Positions 9,219-18,319 of a stretch of DNA of 64,000 nucleotides are shown here, piece after piece. The stretch's first letter is position 1, and every line of letters starts with the position of its first letter. Made by a program: the position numbers and the translations under genes. The notes beneath the pieces were generated by a model. That model was not told the DNA's origin. It saw nothing but the letters and a program-made list of their open reading frames with translations, and searched no databases. Source of the stretch: Enterovibrio baiacu (GTDB lineage: Bacteria > Pseudomonadota > Gammaproteobacteria > Enterobacterales > Vibrionaceae); assembly GCF_004120195.1 (NCBI RefSeq), contig NZ_SCHN01000009.1, forward strand, positions 58-64,057, in the 5' to 3' direction.

Positions 9219-10043
9219 CTATGGTGCTGCGGCTTCACACGAAGCAACGTGCAGTTTTTTAGGATCATCTTGCGTGCACACGTCATAGAGCTTGCCGCTT
9301 TTACGTAATCTGTTGTATGCATTCTCTAATGCGCTAATCACACTAGGGTCTGATTTGGGGTTAATGGCAAGGTTAAGTACCAGAGGGGATTCAGGGTCGC
9401 CTAAATAAAGGAACGATTTCAGGTCTTTGCCGATGCTGTCGTCAAATGCATAGGTAGACCAAGGGCCTAATACGAAATCGCACTTTCCGTTTCTCAACAA
9501 GCTAATGCGAAGCGCCGGTCGAGCGACACTGCCATCCGGCGTTCGGAATGTGTTTAGAAGGCTGTTTAAAGAGAAGAGGTTTTTATTTTGCTCGAACCCG
9601 AGTGTTTGTAGCTGCTGGTAAGAATAGGTTTCTAGTTCAGAGCAGACTCGAAATCGTTTGGCATCTTCTAAAGAGGTAATGGCTAAATCTTCACGGTGGT
9701 TTAAACCAATTAATGATGAACGTTCAAGCGCATAAAGGGGGCCAATCCAATGAAATAAGTTTTTTCGCTTCTCGGAATAAGCGATGGAGAAAATGGCAAC
9801 ATTCTTTTCTTTTGTCGCCGTTTTATAAGCGCGCGCCCAAGGCATAACATCAATTTCTGACTCTTCCATATTCGCTTCTTTGAGTATGACTTCCATCATA
9901 TCAACGGCGCGACCACTGAATTGGCCTGCATCATTAAAGACTTGAAATGGGGGTAAAAACTCACTCACAACGCGTAAGCTATTGTCTGCGCGTGCTCGTT
10001 CGCTGAATATCATCGTCATTACAACTAATAGTATTAATTTCAT
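9219..10043 (-). CDS. Periplasmic solute-binding protein, family 3 type
   Basis: A 274-residue protein with an N-terminal signal peptide (about 1-19, ending near ARA) and the SBP_bac_3 layout: LRVVSEFLPPFQVFN near the start, GRAVDMMEVIL, a PWARAYK block and a late second lobe with a VISALENAYNRLRKSG helix. Such proteins bind amino acids or related ligands in the periplasm. No permease or ATPase gene is adjacent; the next gene in the same direction, 20 bases on, is the membrane GGDEF-EAL protein. A sensory rather than transport role is therefore plausible, by inference. Two C-terminal cysteines could form a disulfide. Confidence 0.85.
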   Translation of the reverse strand: MKLILLVVMTMIFSERARADNSLRVVSEFLPPFQVFNDAGQFSGRAVDMMEVILKEANMEESEIDVMPWARAYKTATKEKNVAIFSIAYSEKRKNLFHWIGPLYALERSSLIGLNHREDLAITSLEDAKRFRVCSELETYSYQQLQTLGFEQNKNLFSLNSLLNTFRTPDGSVARPALRISLLRNGKCDFVLGPWSTYAFDDSIGKDLKSFLYLGDPESPLVLNLAINPKSDPSVISALENAYNRLRKSGKLYDVCTQDDPKKLHVASCEAAAP

Positions 10044-10490
10044 TATTTTATCTTGCCCGTCAGCGTTGGTTTAATGCTGCTGGATGCTCACGATTCGCGG
10101 TGTGTCACCTTTTGGTATGGCACGCGAGTTCGGTTGCTGTACATCTCCTAAAACTGGTTTAGGCAGCACGACTTAGTCATTAATTAGAAAGTGTACAAGG
10201 TGCATCAATAAGAAACTGTCTCTTATTTGACACATTCAAAAGTTTATTCGCGATTGAATTTAAGTGTCGATACAAAAGAATGGAAAATAAGTCTTTGTTT
10301 TAGTGAAATTAAACAGATTGCTTATCTAAGTAAGGTGTTGAATATAATATTGAAATAAAGGCTATTTGTGCGCAAATTCAAACAAGGGGTCAATAACCTT
10401 AACAGTGCTATGTCTATATTAACAGCATAATTCGTTTGATTTCATAATGGGAAGTAAGCTCACACTTTTGATGTTTAAAAAACGGGGAAA
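10044..10490. other. AT-rich intergenic region
   Basis: About 450 bases without a supported gene. It carries the promoter region of the periplasmic-binding-protein gene on the reverse strand and ends at a MITE-like repeat. Confidence 0.4.
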
Positions 10491-10756
10491 TAAACCCAAA
10501 CAATCTGAAGATGCTCGATGTCATAGGTCATCAGAGTGTTCAATTCAAGGCAAATTCTTGTAGGAATAGTCATTCTATTTCACAGGGATTTAACGATGAA
10601 GTGGACGCTCTGAGGGCCTCCCTTCGGGCGAGTTTACTGATGCCACACCTTGTGTTGTCCCTTTTTGATGGAGCCCACTATATCGGCAAAGGGACGCCTT
10701 GATCATAACGTCAGTAAAGCTCGCTGAATCCTGCATCTTCAGGTTGTTTGGGTATA
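10491..10756 (-). repeat. MITE-like repeat, copy 1 (266 bp)
   Basis: An element bounded by inverted ends: AAACCCAAACAATCTGAAGA on the left and TCTTCAGGTTGTTTGGGTAT on the right. It is a near-identical inverted copy of 12362-12627 and shares its core with the shorter copy at 23786-23959. The outer TA bases and lack of coding capacity suggest a miniature inverted-repeat element moved in trans. Short open frames inside it are not genes. It lies just past the 3' end of the LysR gene. Confidence 0.88.
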
Positions 10757-10809
10757 GACCCTGATAATCTAAAAATACCAGCGACAGAGTGCCAAGGTGA
10801 ATGTTTCGA

Positions 10810-11697
10810 TTACCAATGTTGAGCAGAGAAATAGTCGCTAAGGTGATCAATGAGCGCACGCACCGCAGGTGGCATATTTTTTCGCGAGGAATAGAGCACA
10901 TAGATCTGCATGTCTTTAGGCTTCCAGCTGGGTAATACCTCAACAAGCTCCCCTGATTGCAAATGTTTGGCAACAAGGTATTTAGGTTGCATCGCGATGC
11001 CTAAATCGGCAATGGCGGCTTGCGTTAATAATGTCGCGTCATTTGCGGTGAGGTGGCAGCTGATATCAATAGATTCAATGTCAGCGTCTTTGTGAAGGTG
11101 CCATACGTGGCGTTCGAAGTTTTTGTATCCCAAGCATTCATGCGTCTCGAGATCGCGTGGGTGTTCTATCCTTGATGCGCTGTTGATGTACCCCGGAGAA
11201 GCCACCAGTATTGATTCGCACGGTGCAATTGGCTTACCAATGAGTGACGGGTCAGGATCGGAGGCTATGCGCAAAGCAAGGTCGATGCGTTCTCGTGTCA
11301 GATCCGTGGTCGAATCTTCCAAATCCACATCTATCACCACGCTCGGATGGGCTGACATAAACCCTTTCAACGCGGGCACCAGTTGTGCATAACCAAAAGA
11401 CATGCTCGTCGCGAGCCGTATTGTGCCCGTCAGTTCATCATTTGCCGTGGTGAGTAAGGTGAGTTCATCCGCTTTTTCGAGAAGGCGTTCGACATCGGCA
11501 AGGCACGTTTCTCCTGCAGATGTCAGAGACACTTTGCGCGTGGTGCGATTCAAAAGGCGTGTTTGCAGCCAGTTTTCCATTGCTTCGATATAGCGAGTCA
11601 CCATGGGGCGGGACATGTCCAAACGATCGGCGGTCGCCGTAAAGCTCCCTGAGTAGGCCACGTCCACGAAGACCTTTGCAGCGGTTATTCTGTCCAT
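10810..11697 (-). CDS. LysR family transcriptional regulator
   Basis: A 295-residue regulator with the LysR winged helix at residues 1-60 (VFVDVAYSGSFTATADRLDM...MVTRYIEAME, then LLNRTTRKVSLT) and a C-terminal effector-binding domain. It lies 76 bases downstream of the oxidase gene on the same strand, whereas LysR targets are often divergent; autoregulation and control of the oxidase operon are both possible. The pair is bracketed by inverted MITE-like repeats. The ligand is unknown. Confidence 0.93.
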   Translation of the reverse strand: MDRITAAKVFVDVAYSGSFTATADRLDMSRPMVTRYIEAMENWLQTRLLNRTTRKVSLTSAGETCLADVERLLEKADELTLLTTANDELTGTIRLATSMSFGYAQLVPALKGFMSAHPSVVIDVDLEDSTTDLTRERIDLALRIASDPDPSLIGKPIAPCESILVASPGYINSASRIEHPRDLETHECLGYKNFERHVWHLHKDADIESIDISCHLTANDATLLTQAAIADLGIAMQPKYLVAKHLQSGELVEVLPSWKPKDMQIYVLYSSRKNMPPAVRALIDHLSDYFSAQHW

Positions 11698-11773
11698 AGA
11701 TGTCTATTTTACGAAATAATAGCATCAGTATTTGCGGCATTTTTGAACATGTCAACACTGCCCATTTTCATGC

Positions 11774-12337
11774 TTATTCTTCCCCAAGCCCTGTGCGTTT
11801 GGCGATGTCAGATTCAAATCCATCTAAGCTGGTTTGGTTTTTCTTGAGCCAATAGCGTTCAATACCGGCTTCACCTTGACGATCTGACCACTTGTCCAAA
11901 TCGTCACGATCTCCCTGGTAGCTGTAATACGGCACAGACATACCACACGAGCTTTGCACAAGATCGATATCCAATAAGAAGATTTGACGTGAGGCAAAAT
12001 TGACGGGAAACAGGGCCGAGAAAATTTCCCACTCAGGATCGTTTCTATGCAATGCACGGGCTTGACCATAAGCGCGAAGGATCAATGGCGCGCCTTCAAA
12101 TGCACAAAACATAATGGTCATTCGTGGGTCGCGAAGCACATGTGCTGCAGATTCATTGCCGCTACCTGTTTGGTTGAGCCAAGCAATGGTCTTGTTGTCG
12201 ATAACGCGCAGTGAATCACCGCCCTTGGGAGACAGGTTAACTTTCCCGCTCTCAGCCGCTGTGCCGACAAAGTACATTTTCTGCTCGCCAATAAACGCGA
12301 TGTGTTTTTCACTCAGTGATTTGGTTATTTGTCCCAT
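11774..12337 (-). CDS. Pyridoxamine 5'-phosphate oxidase-family flavoprotein
   Basis: A 187-residue protein of the FMN-binding split-barrel fold: MYFVGTAAESGKVNLSPKG near the start, a TIAWLNQTGSGNESAAHV strand-turn, and DPRMTIMFCAFEG. These match small PPOX-family oxidoreductases rather than the vitamin B6 enzyme PdxH itself. The substrate is unknown. A longer C-terminal tail (about 140-187) is charged and may be specific to this subgroup. The gene precedes the LysR regulator on the same strand and starts 25 bases from the right-hand MITE-like repeat. Confidence 0.83.
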   Translation of the reverse strand: MGQITKSLSEKHIAFIGEQKMYFVGTAAESGKVNLSPKGGDSLRVIDNKTIAWLNQTGSGNESAAHVLRDPRMTIMFCAFEGAPLILRAYGQARALHRNDPEWEIFSALFPVNFASRQIFLLDIDLVQSSCGMSVPYYSYQGDRDDLDKWSDRQGEAGIERYWLKKNQTSLDGFESDIAKRTGLGEE

Positions 12338-12361
12338 GTTTCGTCCTTTATGTTGCCGCTA

Positions 12362-12627
12362 TATACCCAAACAACTTGAAGATGCCGGATTCAGCGAGCT
12401 TTACTGACGTTATGATCAAGGCGTCCCTTTGCCGATGTAGTGCGCTCCATCAAAAAGGGGCAACACCGAGCATGGCGTCAGTAAACTCGCCCGAAGGGAG
12501 GCCCTCAGAGCGTCCACTTCATCGTTAAATCCCTGTGAAATAGAATGACTATTCCTACAAGAATTTGCCTTGAATTGAACACTCTGATGGCCTCTGATAT
12601 TGAGCATCTTCAAGTTGTTTGGGTATA
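12362..12627 (+). repeat. MITE-like repeat, copy 2 (266 bp)
   Basis: Perfectly matched ends TATACCCAAACAACTTGAAG and CTTCAAGTTGTTTGGGTATA frame an element that is the inverted counterpart of copy 1 at 10491-10756, with near-identical interior. The ends start and finish with TA, the target preferred by IS630/Tc1-type transposases, so mobilisation by such an enzyme is a fair inference; none is present here. Confidence 0.9.
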
Positions 12628-12794
12628 TGCCGAGCGAATACCGTAACATTGTTGAATTTTCATACCAAATCACGTGGAACACTGTGCGATTGAAGTGGCT
12701 GAACCGTGACAAAACGCGCCCTTTTCGTGTGTCCAAATAGCTGCTTCAATGAGTCTTGCCTAATCTTAAGCGACTGTTTTAAGGAGTGAACCGC

Positions 12795-14006
12795 ATGTCT
12801 GGCAACGCAGCGCTATTTGTCTACAAGACGTACATGAAAGCCCTGAAAATCGCGGCGCGAGTGATTCCGATTCCTCGGCCAACGCTTTTTTCTGGCGCAA
12901 ATAGCAGCGAGCAACTGTGCGAAGCGATTGGGTTAATGCACATTGGCAAGTTGCTGATCGTGACAGATAAAGCGCTGGTGGACATTGGCCTTGTGGGCAA
13001 TATCGAAGCGCACCTCATCGCAAACGGCGTGGACGTTGTGCGTTTCTCTGATGTCACGCCTGACCCCACTTACCCGCAAGTTGAAGAGGGGTTGGCGCTT
13101 TATCACGCAGAGCAGTGTAACGGCATTCTCGCCATTGGTGGCGGCTCCCCCATTGACTGCGCGAAAGTGATCGCCGCGCGAGTAACCAATAAAAAATCAA
13201 TCAAACGTTTAGCGGGTTTGCTGAAGGTATGGCGAACGCCCGCGCCACTGTTTGCAGTGCCAACTACCGCGGGTACAGGTTCTGAGGTGACAGTCGCTGC
13301 CGTGGTTTCCGATCCCAATACGCACCAAAAAACACCGTTAATGGACCCGAAACTTGTGCCCATTATGGCAGCACTCGATCCCGTATTGATGACGGAACTT
13401 CCTCCGCACATTACGGCTGCAACGGGCATGGACGCGCTCACGCATGCCGTGGAAGCGTACCTTTCGTTGAATGCCACACCAGAAACCGATGGTTACGTGA
13501 ACGCCGCCATGACCCTGCTAAGTCGCAACCTTATCGCCGCTTACAAGGACGGACGTTCTCTTAAAGTCAGGCAGAACATGGCGTTCGCGTCTTACTATGC
13601 TGGCCTTGCGTTTACCAAAGCGAGCTTGGGTTACGCTCACGCCATTGCGCACAACCTCGGTGCGAAATATGGCACGCCACATGGCGTCGGAAACGCGCTG
13701 GCGCTTCCTCATGTTCTGGCATTTTCATTGCCAAACGCAGCCCGCCGAATGGGTGACCTTGCAAAGATGGTGGGGGTGGGCGATGAGGAGTGGGACGACA
13801 TGACCAATGCGCAGGCGTTTATTGATTATGTGGTGATGTTGCAAGAAGAAATGGCGCTACCGAAAACCTTAGAAGCCATCAAAAACCACGACGTGTCCAC
13901 TATCGCAGAGTTGGCCATCAAAGAGGCGAACTGGAATTACCCTGTTCCCCGTTATTTAACCCAGCTTGAATGTGAATCACTGATTCAAAAATTGATGGTG
14001 CAATAA
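12795..14006 (+). CDS. Iron-containing alcohol dehydrogenase
   Basis: A protein of about 403 residues in the Fe-ADH family: GILAIGGGSPIDCAKVIA (NAD-binding GGGS), VPTTAGTGSEVT, MDALTHAVEAYLS with metal-binding His, and YAHAIAHNLG...GTPHGVGNALALP with the remaining His ligands. It would interconvert an alcohol and aldehyde with NAD(P)H and a divalent iron. The start ATG at 12795 has AAGGAG eight bases upstream; a GTG nine bases earlier overlaps that site and is unlikely. It appears to be a single-gene unit. Substrate is not evident. Confidence 0.93.
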   Translation: MSGNAALFVYKTYMKALKIAARVIPIPRPTLFSGANSSEQLCEAIGLMHIGKLLIVTDKALVDIGLVGNIEAHLIANGVDVVRFSDVTPDPTYPQVEEGLALYHAEQCNGILAIGGGSPIDCAKVIAARVTNKKSIKRLAGLLKVWRTPAPLFAVPTTAGTGSEVTVAAVVSDPNTHQKTPLMDPKLVPIMAALDPVLMTELPPHITAATGMDALTHAVEAYLSLNATPETDGYVNAAMTLLSRNLIAAYKDGRSLKVRQNMAFASYYAGLAFTKASLGYAHAIAHNLGAKYGTPHGVGNALALPHVLAFSLPNAARRMGDLAKMVGVGDEEWDDMTNAQAFIDYVVMLQEEMALPKTLEAIKNHDVSTIAELAIKEANWNYPVPRYLTQLECESLIQKLMVQ

Positions 14007-14071
14007 GTTTTATTTTTGGTTCGCATAAATACGATGGCCGGATTGAGGATAATAATAATCTAGTAAACAAT

Positions 14072-14099
14072 AGCCTCCGCTAATTAACGCAAGGAGGCT
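14072..14099 (+). promoter_or_regulatory. Hairpin sequestering a ribosome binding site
   Basis: AGCCTCC (14072-14078) can pair with GGAGGCT (14093-14099), and the second arm contains the strong ribosome site of the lipoprotein gene starting at 14102. Folding would hide the site. It could alternatively act as a weak terminator for the alcohol dehydrogenase gene upstream. Confidence 0.55.
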
Positions 14100-14101
14100 T
14101 T

Positions 14102-15001
14102 ATGTTTAGTGTGTGCAATGTGATCAAGAAAACCATCATTTCTCTCGGATTAATATCGTTAGCAGGTTGTGCGACACCGCCTGTTATCGACACGTCAAAA
14201 ATTAAGAATGTTAAAAGCGTTACGATTGTTGATATTCCAGAGGTTCGTGTACATGCGTTAGTCGGACAACTTCCCAATACGTATGGCATTGTGCATTTCT
14301 CCGATGATTTGGCTGCATTTTATGATGTAGAAAAAGCGCGAAAAACTGTCGCCATTGAACAAGCGAACATGGAAATAGGTAAAGCGGTCGTTGAAACACA
14401 AATCATGAACACGCCGGATACAACGGTGGTGAGCGCAGGGCTGTCTGGGGCGGCGGCAGGTGCAACCGCTGGGTTGATCAATGCGATGGGAGAAAGCGCG
14501 AATGAGAACGCGGCTAACTTCAATGAAATCTTTGAAGAGAAGAACCCCAACTTAAATATTCGTCATGATTTTCTTACTGGATTAACCAAGGCCTTAGAGG
14601 GGAAAGGCATTGAAGTGTATCTTGCGAGTGATCAGCTATCCCATACCCCTTACTTTAGATGGGATGCACCCAATAAAAAGGGGGCATCGTTCCAGCAGCA
14701 ATATCCTGATGCTTTGCCCGCTGTGGACACTGATATCCTGATTCAAGTCAGTCCTATCGTGTTGTTCAATGCGCAGTCCGCGCTTAATGCGTATGCAAGA
14801 ATTGCGAGCGTAGGCATTGCGGTTTATGACGGCCGAACGAAAGAGTTCTTTGGCTATCAAGAGCTATCTTCTGTTGATGGGCTGTTTGACTACCATGTCT
14901 ACGACAATCTCGTGAAGGACATTAACGTTGCAGGGCCAGCTATTCATGCGCAGTTGATGATGCTTATACCTGCCATTGCCGATGCAATGGAAACAAACTA
15001 A
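14102..15001 (+). CDS. Predicted lipoprotein, unknown function
   Basis: A 299-residue protein with a lipoprotein signal: charged start, hydrophobic core, and lipobox LAGC with Cys at residue 23. The mature part has an Ala-Gly-rich stretch (about 118-130, LSGAAAGATAGLIN) that resembles a glycine-zipper segment, then a mixed domain with no motif I recognise. It is preceded by a very strong AAGGAGG ribosome site that sits in a hairpin. The GTG or TTG alternatives are worse. Probably an outer-membrane or periplasmic-facing lipoprotein; role unknown. Confidence 0.75.
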   Translation: MFSVCNVIKKTIISLGLISLAGCATPPVIDTSKIKNVKSVTIVDIPEVRVHALVGQLPNTYGIVHFSDDLAAFYDVEKARKTVAIEQANMEIGKAVVETQIMNTPDTTVVSAGLSGAAAGATAGLINAMGESANENAANFNEIFEEKNPNLNIRHDFLTGLTKALEGKGIEVYLASDQLSHTPYFRWDAPNKKGASFQQQYPDALPAVDTDILIQVSPIVLFNAQSALNAYARIASVGIAVYDGRTKEFFGYQELSSVDGLFDYHVYDNLVKDINVAGPAIHAQLMMLIPAIADAMETN

Positions 15002-15069
15002 TTCATTAAGATAGGGGAGCTTGGCTCCCCTGCTTCTTTCCGGTTATCCCTTCTTTCATAAACGCCTGT

Positions 15070-15723
15070 TTATCCGATTTCTTCTGCAAGCTGTGCCAAA
15101 TACGATTGCATGAACACGGTGCGACGTTTGGCTTCTTTTTGCGCTGCGGCGGTTTTCATGGTGTTTTCGAGTTTCAACAGCTTGGTATAGAAATGATCCA
15201 AGGTGAACTCACCATCATCTGGCTCTCGCGTTTCGCAGAAAGGGTCATCCGGCGAATAGAAAGGGCGATTAAGCGTCACGCTCACTTGTAAGCAGCGAGC
15301 AACGCCAACGGCACCAAGGGCATCTAAACGGTCAGCGTCTTGAACAATTTTCGCTTCGAGCGTGTCTGTTTCCACATTGGCACTAAAACTGTGCGCCACA
15401 ATCGCATGATGAATACCTGCCAGATACTGTTTTGGATAACCCGTATCTTCCAGAAAGGCTTGCGCTTTGTCAGCGGCATAAAGCGAGCTTTGGCGGCGTT
15501 TAGGGTGGCCTTTTCCAAAGGAAAAACAATCATGCAAGTAGGCGGCGGGAATCACGATTTCAGGTATTCCGCCTTCTTCTTTGCACAACTGCTTGGCGGT
15601 TTTTACCACACGCAGAACATGTTGAAGATCATGCGCGAGATCTTGCGTCATTTCTTGTTCGATAAAGGCAAGAAACGTGGATTCACGCTCAGGCGTAAGG
15701 GCTGGGGTGTTGTTTAGGATCAT
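15070..15723 (-). CDS. HD-domain phosphohydrolase (YedJ-like)
   Basis: About 217 residues with the HD metal-binding set: HDLQHVLRV near residue 31, AAYLHDCF (the HD pair), HHAIVAHSF and QDADRLDALGAVG. This order matches the YedJ-like group of HD hydrolases, probably acting on a phosphorylated nucleotide or similar substrate; the true substrate is unknown. Upstream TTG codons are in frame but the ATG at 15723 gives the more natural start. It converges with the lipoprotein gene. Confidence 0.87.
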   Translation of the reverse strand: MILNNTPALTPERESTFLAFIEQEMTQDLAHDLQHVLRVVKTAKQLCKEEGGIPEIVIPAAYLHDCFSFGKGHPKRRQSSLYAADKAQAFLEDTGYPKQYLAGIHHAIVAHSFSANVETDTLEAKIVQDADRLDALGAVGVARCLQVSVTLNRPFYSPDDPFCETREPDDGEFTLDHFYTKLLKLENTMKTAAAQKEAKRRTVFMQSYLAQLAEEIG

Positions 15724-16027
15724 GTCGGCCAACAATGGATTATTTGGAAAGCAATGCGTCGCCTAGTAAGGTCCGCAAACCGTTGAAATTTGCGTCATAG
15801 TATGCGCCAATTGCCGTTGAATTCTAGCGTCTTAATGCCACATGAACTGGGTGTTATCAGAAAACGTGAAGGCCGAAAGGCGTGCTCTACGTTGTTGCTT
15901 ATTCTTCGCGCATTTAGGCGGAGAAGACATTGCTCTGTTTTTTTAACGCCCCATGCTAGAATGCGCGCCCTTTGTGGCAGGTGATATCTGCCATACTTGT
16001 TGTTTTTCCATTTAGCCGAGATTTCTC
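15724..16027. other. Divergent promoter region and rhlE leader
   Basis: About 300 bases between the HD gene and the helicase gene. A CATGCTAGAATG stretch near 15951-15962 may be the helicase -10 region. Shortly after, TGGCAG (15975-15980) and CTGCCA (15988-15993) form a small hairpin in the presumed leader. No gene is supported. Confidence 0.4.
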
Positions 16028-17401
16028 ATGCCATTCTCTAAGCTGGGCTTAAGCCTGCCGATTGTTTCAGCCGTCACTGAACTTGGGTACGAATCCCCAA
16101 CGCCGATTCAAGAAAAAGCAATTCCTGCGATCTTGAAAGGTGAAAACCTATTGGCTGCTGCGCAAACCGGTACAGGTAAAACCGCCAGCTTTGTGCTGCC
16201 GATTCTGGAAATGTTGAGCCGTGGCGAGACCCAGCGCAAAAAGCGTGTGCGTGCGCTGATCCTTGCGCCTACGCGTGAGCTGGTGGCACAGGTTGAGAAG
16301 AATGCAGAGCAATACGCGAAGAACCTTTCGCTGACGACGCTTGCTATGTACGGCGGCAAAGAAATCGCGGCGCAAAAACAACGCTTGATCGAAGGCGTGG
16401 ATATTCTGGTCGCGACGCCAGGGCGTTTGCTGGATATGTACTCTCAGCGCGCGGTTCACTTCGATGAAATCGAAATCTTGGTGTTGGATGAAGCCGACCG
16501 CATGCTCGACATGGGCTTCATTGAAGACATCAATAAGATCATTGAGCGTTTGCCTTATGATCGCCAAAACCTGCTGTTCTCAGCGACCTTGTCTGACAAG
16601 ATCCGTTTCCTAGCAAAAACGGCAGTCCCTAACCCGATTGAAATTTCTACGGCTAACTCGCAAAGCAAGCCGGAGATTGAGCAATGGTTGACGACGGTTG
16701 ATAAAGACAAAAAATCCGCGCTGCTAAGCCACTTGATCACCGAACAAGCGTGGGATCAGGCGTTGATTTTCCTCGAAACCAAGCACGGTGCAGCCAAATT
16801 GGTTGAACAGCTTGGCAAGCGTGGCATTCAAGCCGAATCATTCCACAGTGGCCGTAGCCAAGCGGTGCGTGAGCAATTGCTGGAAGATTTTAAAGCGGGC
16901 GACTTGAAATTCTTGGTTGCGACCGGCGTTGCATCGCGTGGTATCGACATTGAAGAACTGACGCGTGTCGTGAACTACGACTTGCCGTTCCCAGCAGATG
17001 ATTACATTCACCGCATTGGCCGTACTGGCCGTGCAGGTGCGAAAGGTGAAGCGATCACCTTCTTGTCGAAGGATGATTTCAAAAACCTTTGCATGATCGA
17101 AAGCCGTCTTGGGCATTTGATCGAGCGTCGTGAAATTGAAGGGTTTGCACCGCGTAAACCTGTGCCGATTTCTATTTTGAATTACGTGCCAAAGAGCAAG
17201 CAAAAAGGCGACGGTGCTGAAAAACGCGATGCGAAATCGCAACGCAGCCCGCGCTCAGGTGCAAAACCAAGTGGACGTTCAAGCAATCAAGATCGTCGTC
17301 GCTCTGATGAGCGCACGAACAAACCTGCACCGCGTCAGCGTTCAGAGTCAGGCCGTTCGAGTAACCCTTGGGATTCTCTGAAACCGAAAAAGAACATCTA
17401 A
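16028..17401 (+). CDS. rhlE: DEAD-box RNA helicase, RhlE type
   Basis: A 457-residue helicase with every superfamily 2 motif: Q motif (SPTPIQ), AAQTGTGKT (Walker A), APTRELV, TPGRLLD, VLDEADRMLDMGF (DEAD), SATL, and the C-terminal lobe's ATGVASRGIDIE and HRIGRTGRAG. It starts MPFSKLGL and ends in a low-complexity basic and Ser/Arg-rich tail (about 385-457), typical of RhlE-type proteins that remodel rRNA and mRNA structure. The gene stands alone with its own leader and terminator. Confidence 0.93.
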   Translation: MPFSKLGLSLPIVSAVTELGYESPTPIQEKAIPAILKGENLLAAAQTGTGKTASFVLPILEMLSRGETQRKKRVRALILAPTRELVAQVEKNAEQYAKNLSLTTLAMYGGKEIAAQKQRLIEGVDILVATPGRLLDMYSQRAVHFDEIEILVLDEADRMLDMGFIEDINKIIERLPYDRQNLLFSATLSDKIRFLAKTAVPNPIEISTANSQSKPEIEQWLTTVDKDKKSALLSHLITEQAWDQALIFLETKHGAAKLVEQLGKRGIQAESFHSGRSQAVREQLLEDFKAGDLKFLVATGVASRGIDIEELTRVVNYDLPFPADDYIHRIGRTGRAGAKGEAITFLSKDDFKNLCMIESRLGHLIERREIEGFAPRKPVPISILNYVPKSKQKGDGAEKRDAKSQRSPRSGAKPSGRSSNQDRRRSDERTNKPAPRQRSESGRSSNPWDSLKPKKNI

Positions 17402-17460
17402 TAGCGAACATAAAAGCGCAATCATTAAACCTTCGTGTTTACTGAGCGCCTTGTTCTAAG

Positions 17461-17484
17461 AAGCCCGTGCTCGCGGGCTTTTTT
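17461..17484 (+). terminator. Rho-independent terminator of rhlE
   Basis: AAGCCCG and CGGGCTT pair around a six-base loop and are followed by a run of six T, 60 bases past the helicase stop. Confidence 0.85.
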
Positions 17485-17587
17485 GTGCGCGCAATGAATT
17501 ACCGCACTGTCGTCTTAAAAACGGGAGACATGAATTGACCTTGGCGCATTTCACCGCCATGGTTGACATGGAGATCACGCAGCAAAG

Positions 17588-18232
17588 ATGAGTGCCAATA
17601 ACATGCAGAGACAAGCAACACGCAAACAAGCAATGCAGAAAAAACGCATCAAGCAATCCCTGTTGTTGGGTTTGAGCGCGGTGTTGCTTGTGGGCTGTGT
17701 TTCACCTCAGCAAGACGCGTGGGTAACGATCAATGGTATTTCCGTCACGGCCGAGGGTGCGCGCGAAGTCAATCTGCACTGTGAAAATGCTATATCCGCT
17801 AAGGTTGAGCGAGAAAACATTGATGCTACGCCCCAAGAACGGGCAGAAGCGATGGATGTATGCATGCTTTCAAATGGCCTTGTTCGCAAAGATGATCTCT
17901 ATGAATACACGCCCATTTTGGTTGAAGCCACGGCACGTCGAATTAACAGCGATGTGCCGGTGATGGTGGATGATGTGACGCGATTAGATTTGGTCGAGAA
18001 TGATCGCCGCACATTGCGTTTCTATCACACCATTTTGGATGATTTGGTCGAAGACATTAACCTCGAACAATTCAATCATGTCGTGCCCAAAATTGTGGCA
18101 AAAAACAGCTGCAGTGTCCGTCCTACCGCGGTATTACTTGAGAATGACGTGGTCTTTCGCTACTTCTATTTCGATGCGGAAGGCGCAAAAATCTCTGACT
18201 TTGACGTCGATATTTCTGACTGCGAGCCATAA
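17588..18232 (+). CDS. Predicted lipoprotein, unknown function
   Basis: Up to 214 residues with a basic N-terminus, a hydrophobic core and a lipobox LVGC (Cys near residue 37). The ATG at 17588 has only a weak purine stretch upstream; ATGs at 17603 and 17633 are in frame, and the last would give a compact signal peptide (MQKKRIKQSLLLG). The mature part has four further Cys and is acidic. I do not recognise the family. It is flanked by the rhlE terminator and a convergent glycosyltransferase gene. Confidence 0.7.
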   Translation: MSANNMQRQATRKQAMQKKRIKQSLLLGLSAVLLVGCVSPQQDAWVTINGISVTAEGAREVNLHCENAISAKVERENIDATPQERAEAMDVCMLSNGLVRKDDLYEYTPILVEATARRINSDVPVMVDDVTRLDLVENDRRTLRFYHTILDDLVEDINLEQFNHVVPKIVAKNSCSVRPTAVLLENDVVFRYFYFDAEGAKISDFDVDISDCEP

Positions 18233-18291
18233 TCGTCGCAACTCGTCATCTTGATTTCCAGACCTTTCCGCATTGTTAGCGTTTACTCATA

Positions 18292-18319
18292 CCGCAATGC
18301 CGCAATGCCGCAATGCCGC
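18292..18319. repeat. Short tandem repeat of CCGCAATG
   Basis: Three copies of the octamer CCGCAATG plus a fourth partial copy sit directly against the 3' end of the glycosyltransferase gene. The repeat lies between two convergent genes, so slippage would not change a protein. Confidence 0.8.

Noticed and set aside
12316-12528. Open frames inside the MITE-like repeats (also 10511-10702, 10590-10976, 12416-12736, 23767-24009)
   Set aside because: Near-identical short peptides arise from repeated non-coding elements; they span repeat ends and have no start signals.
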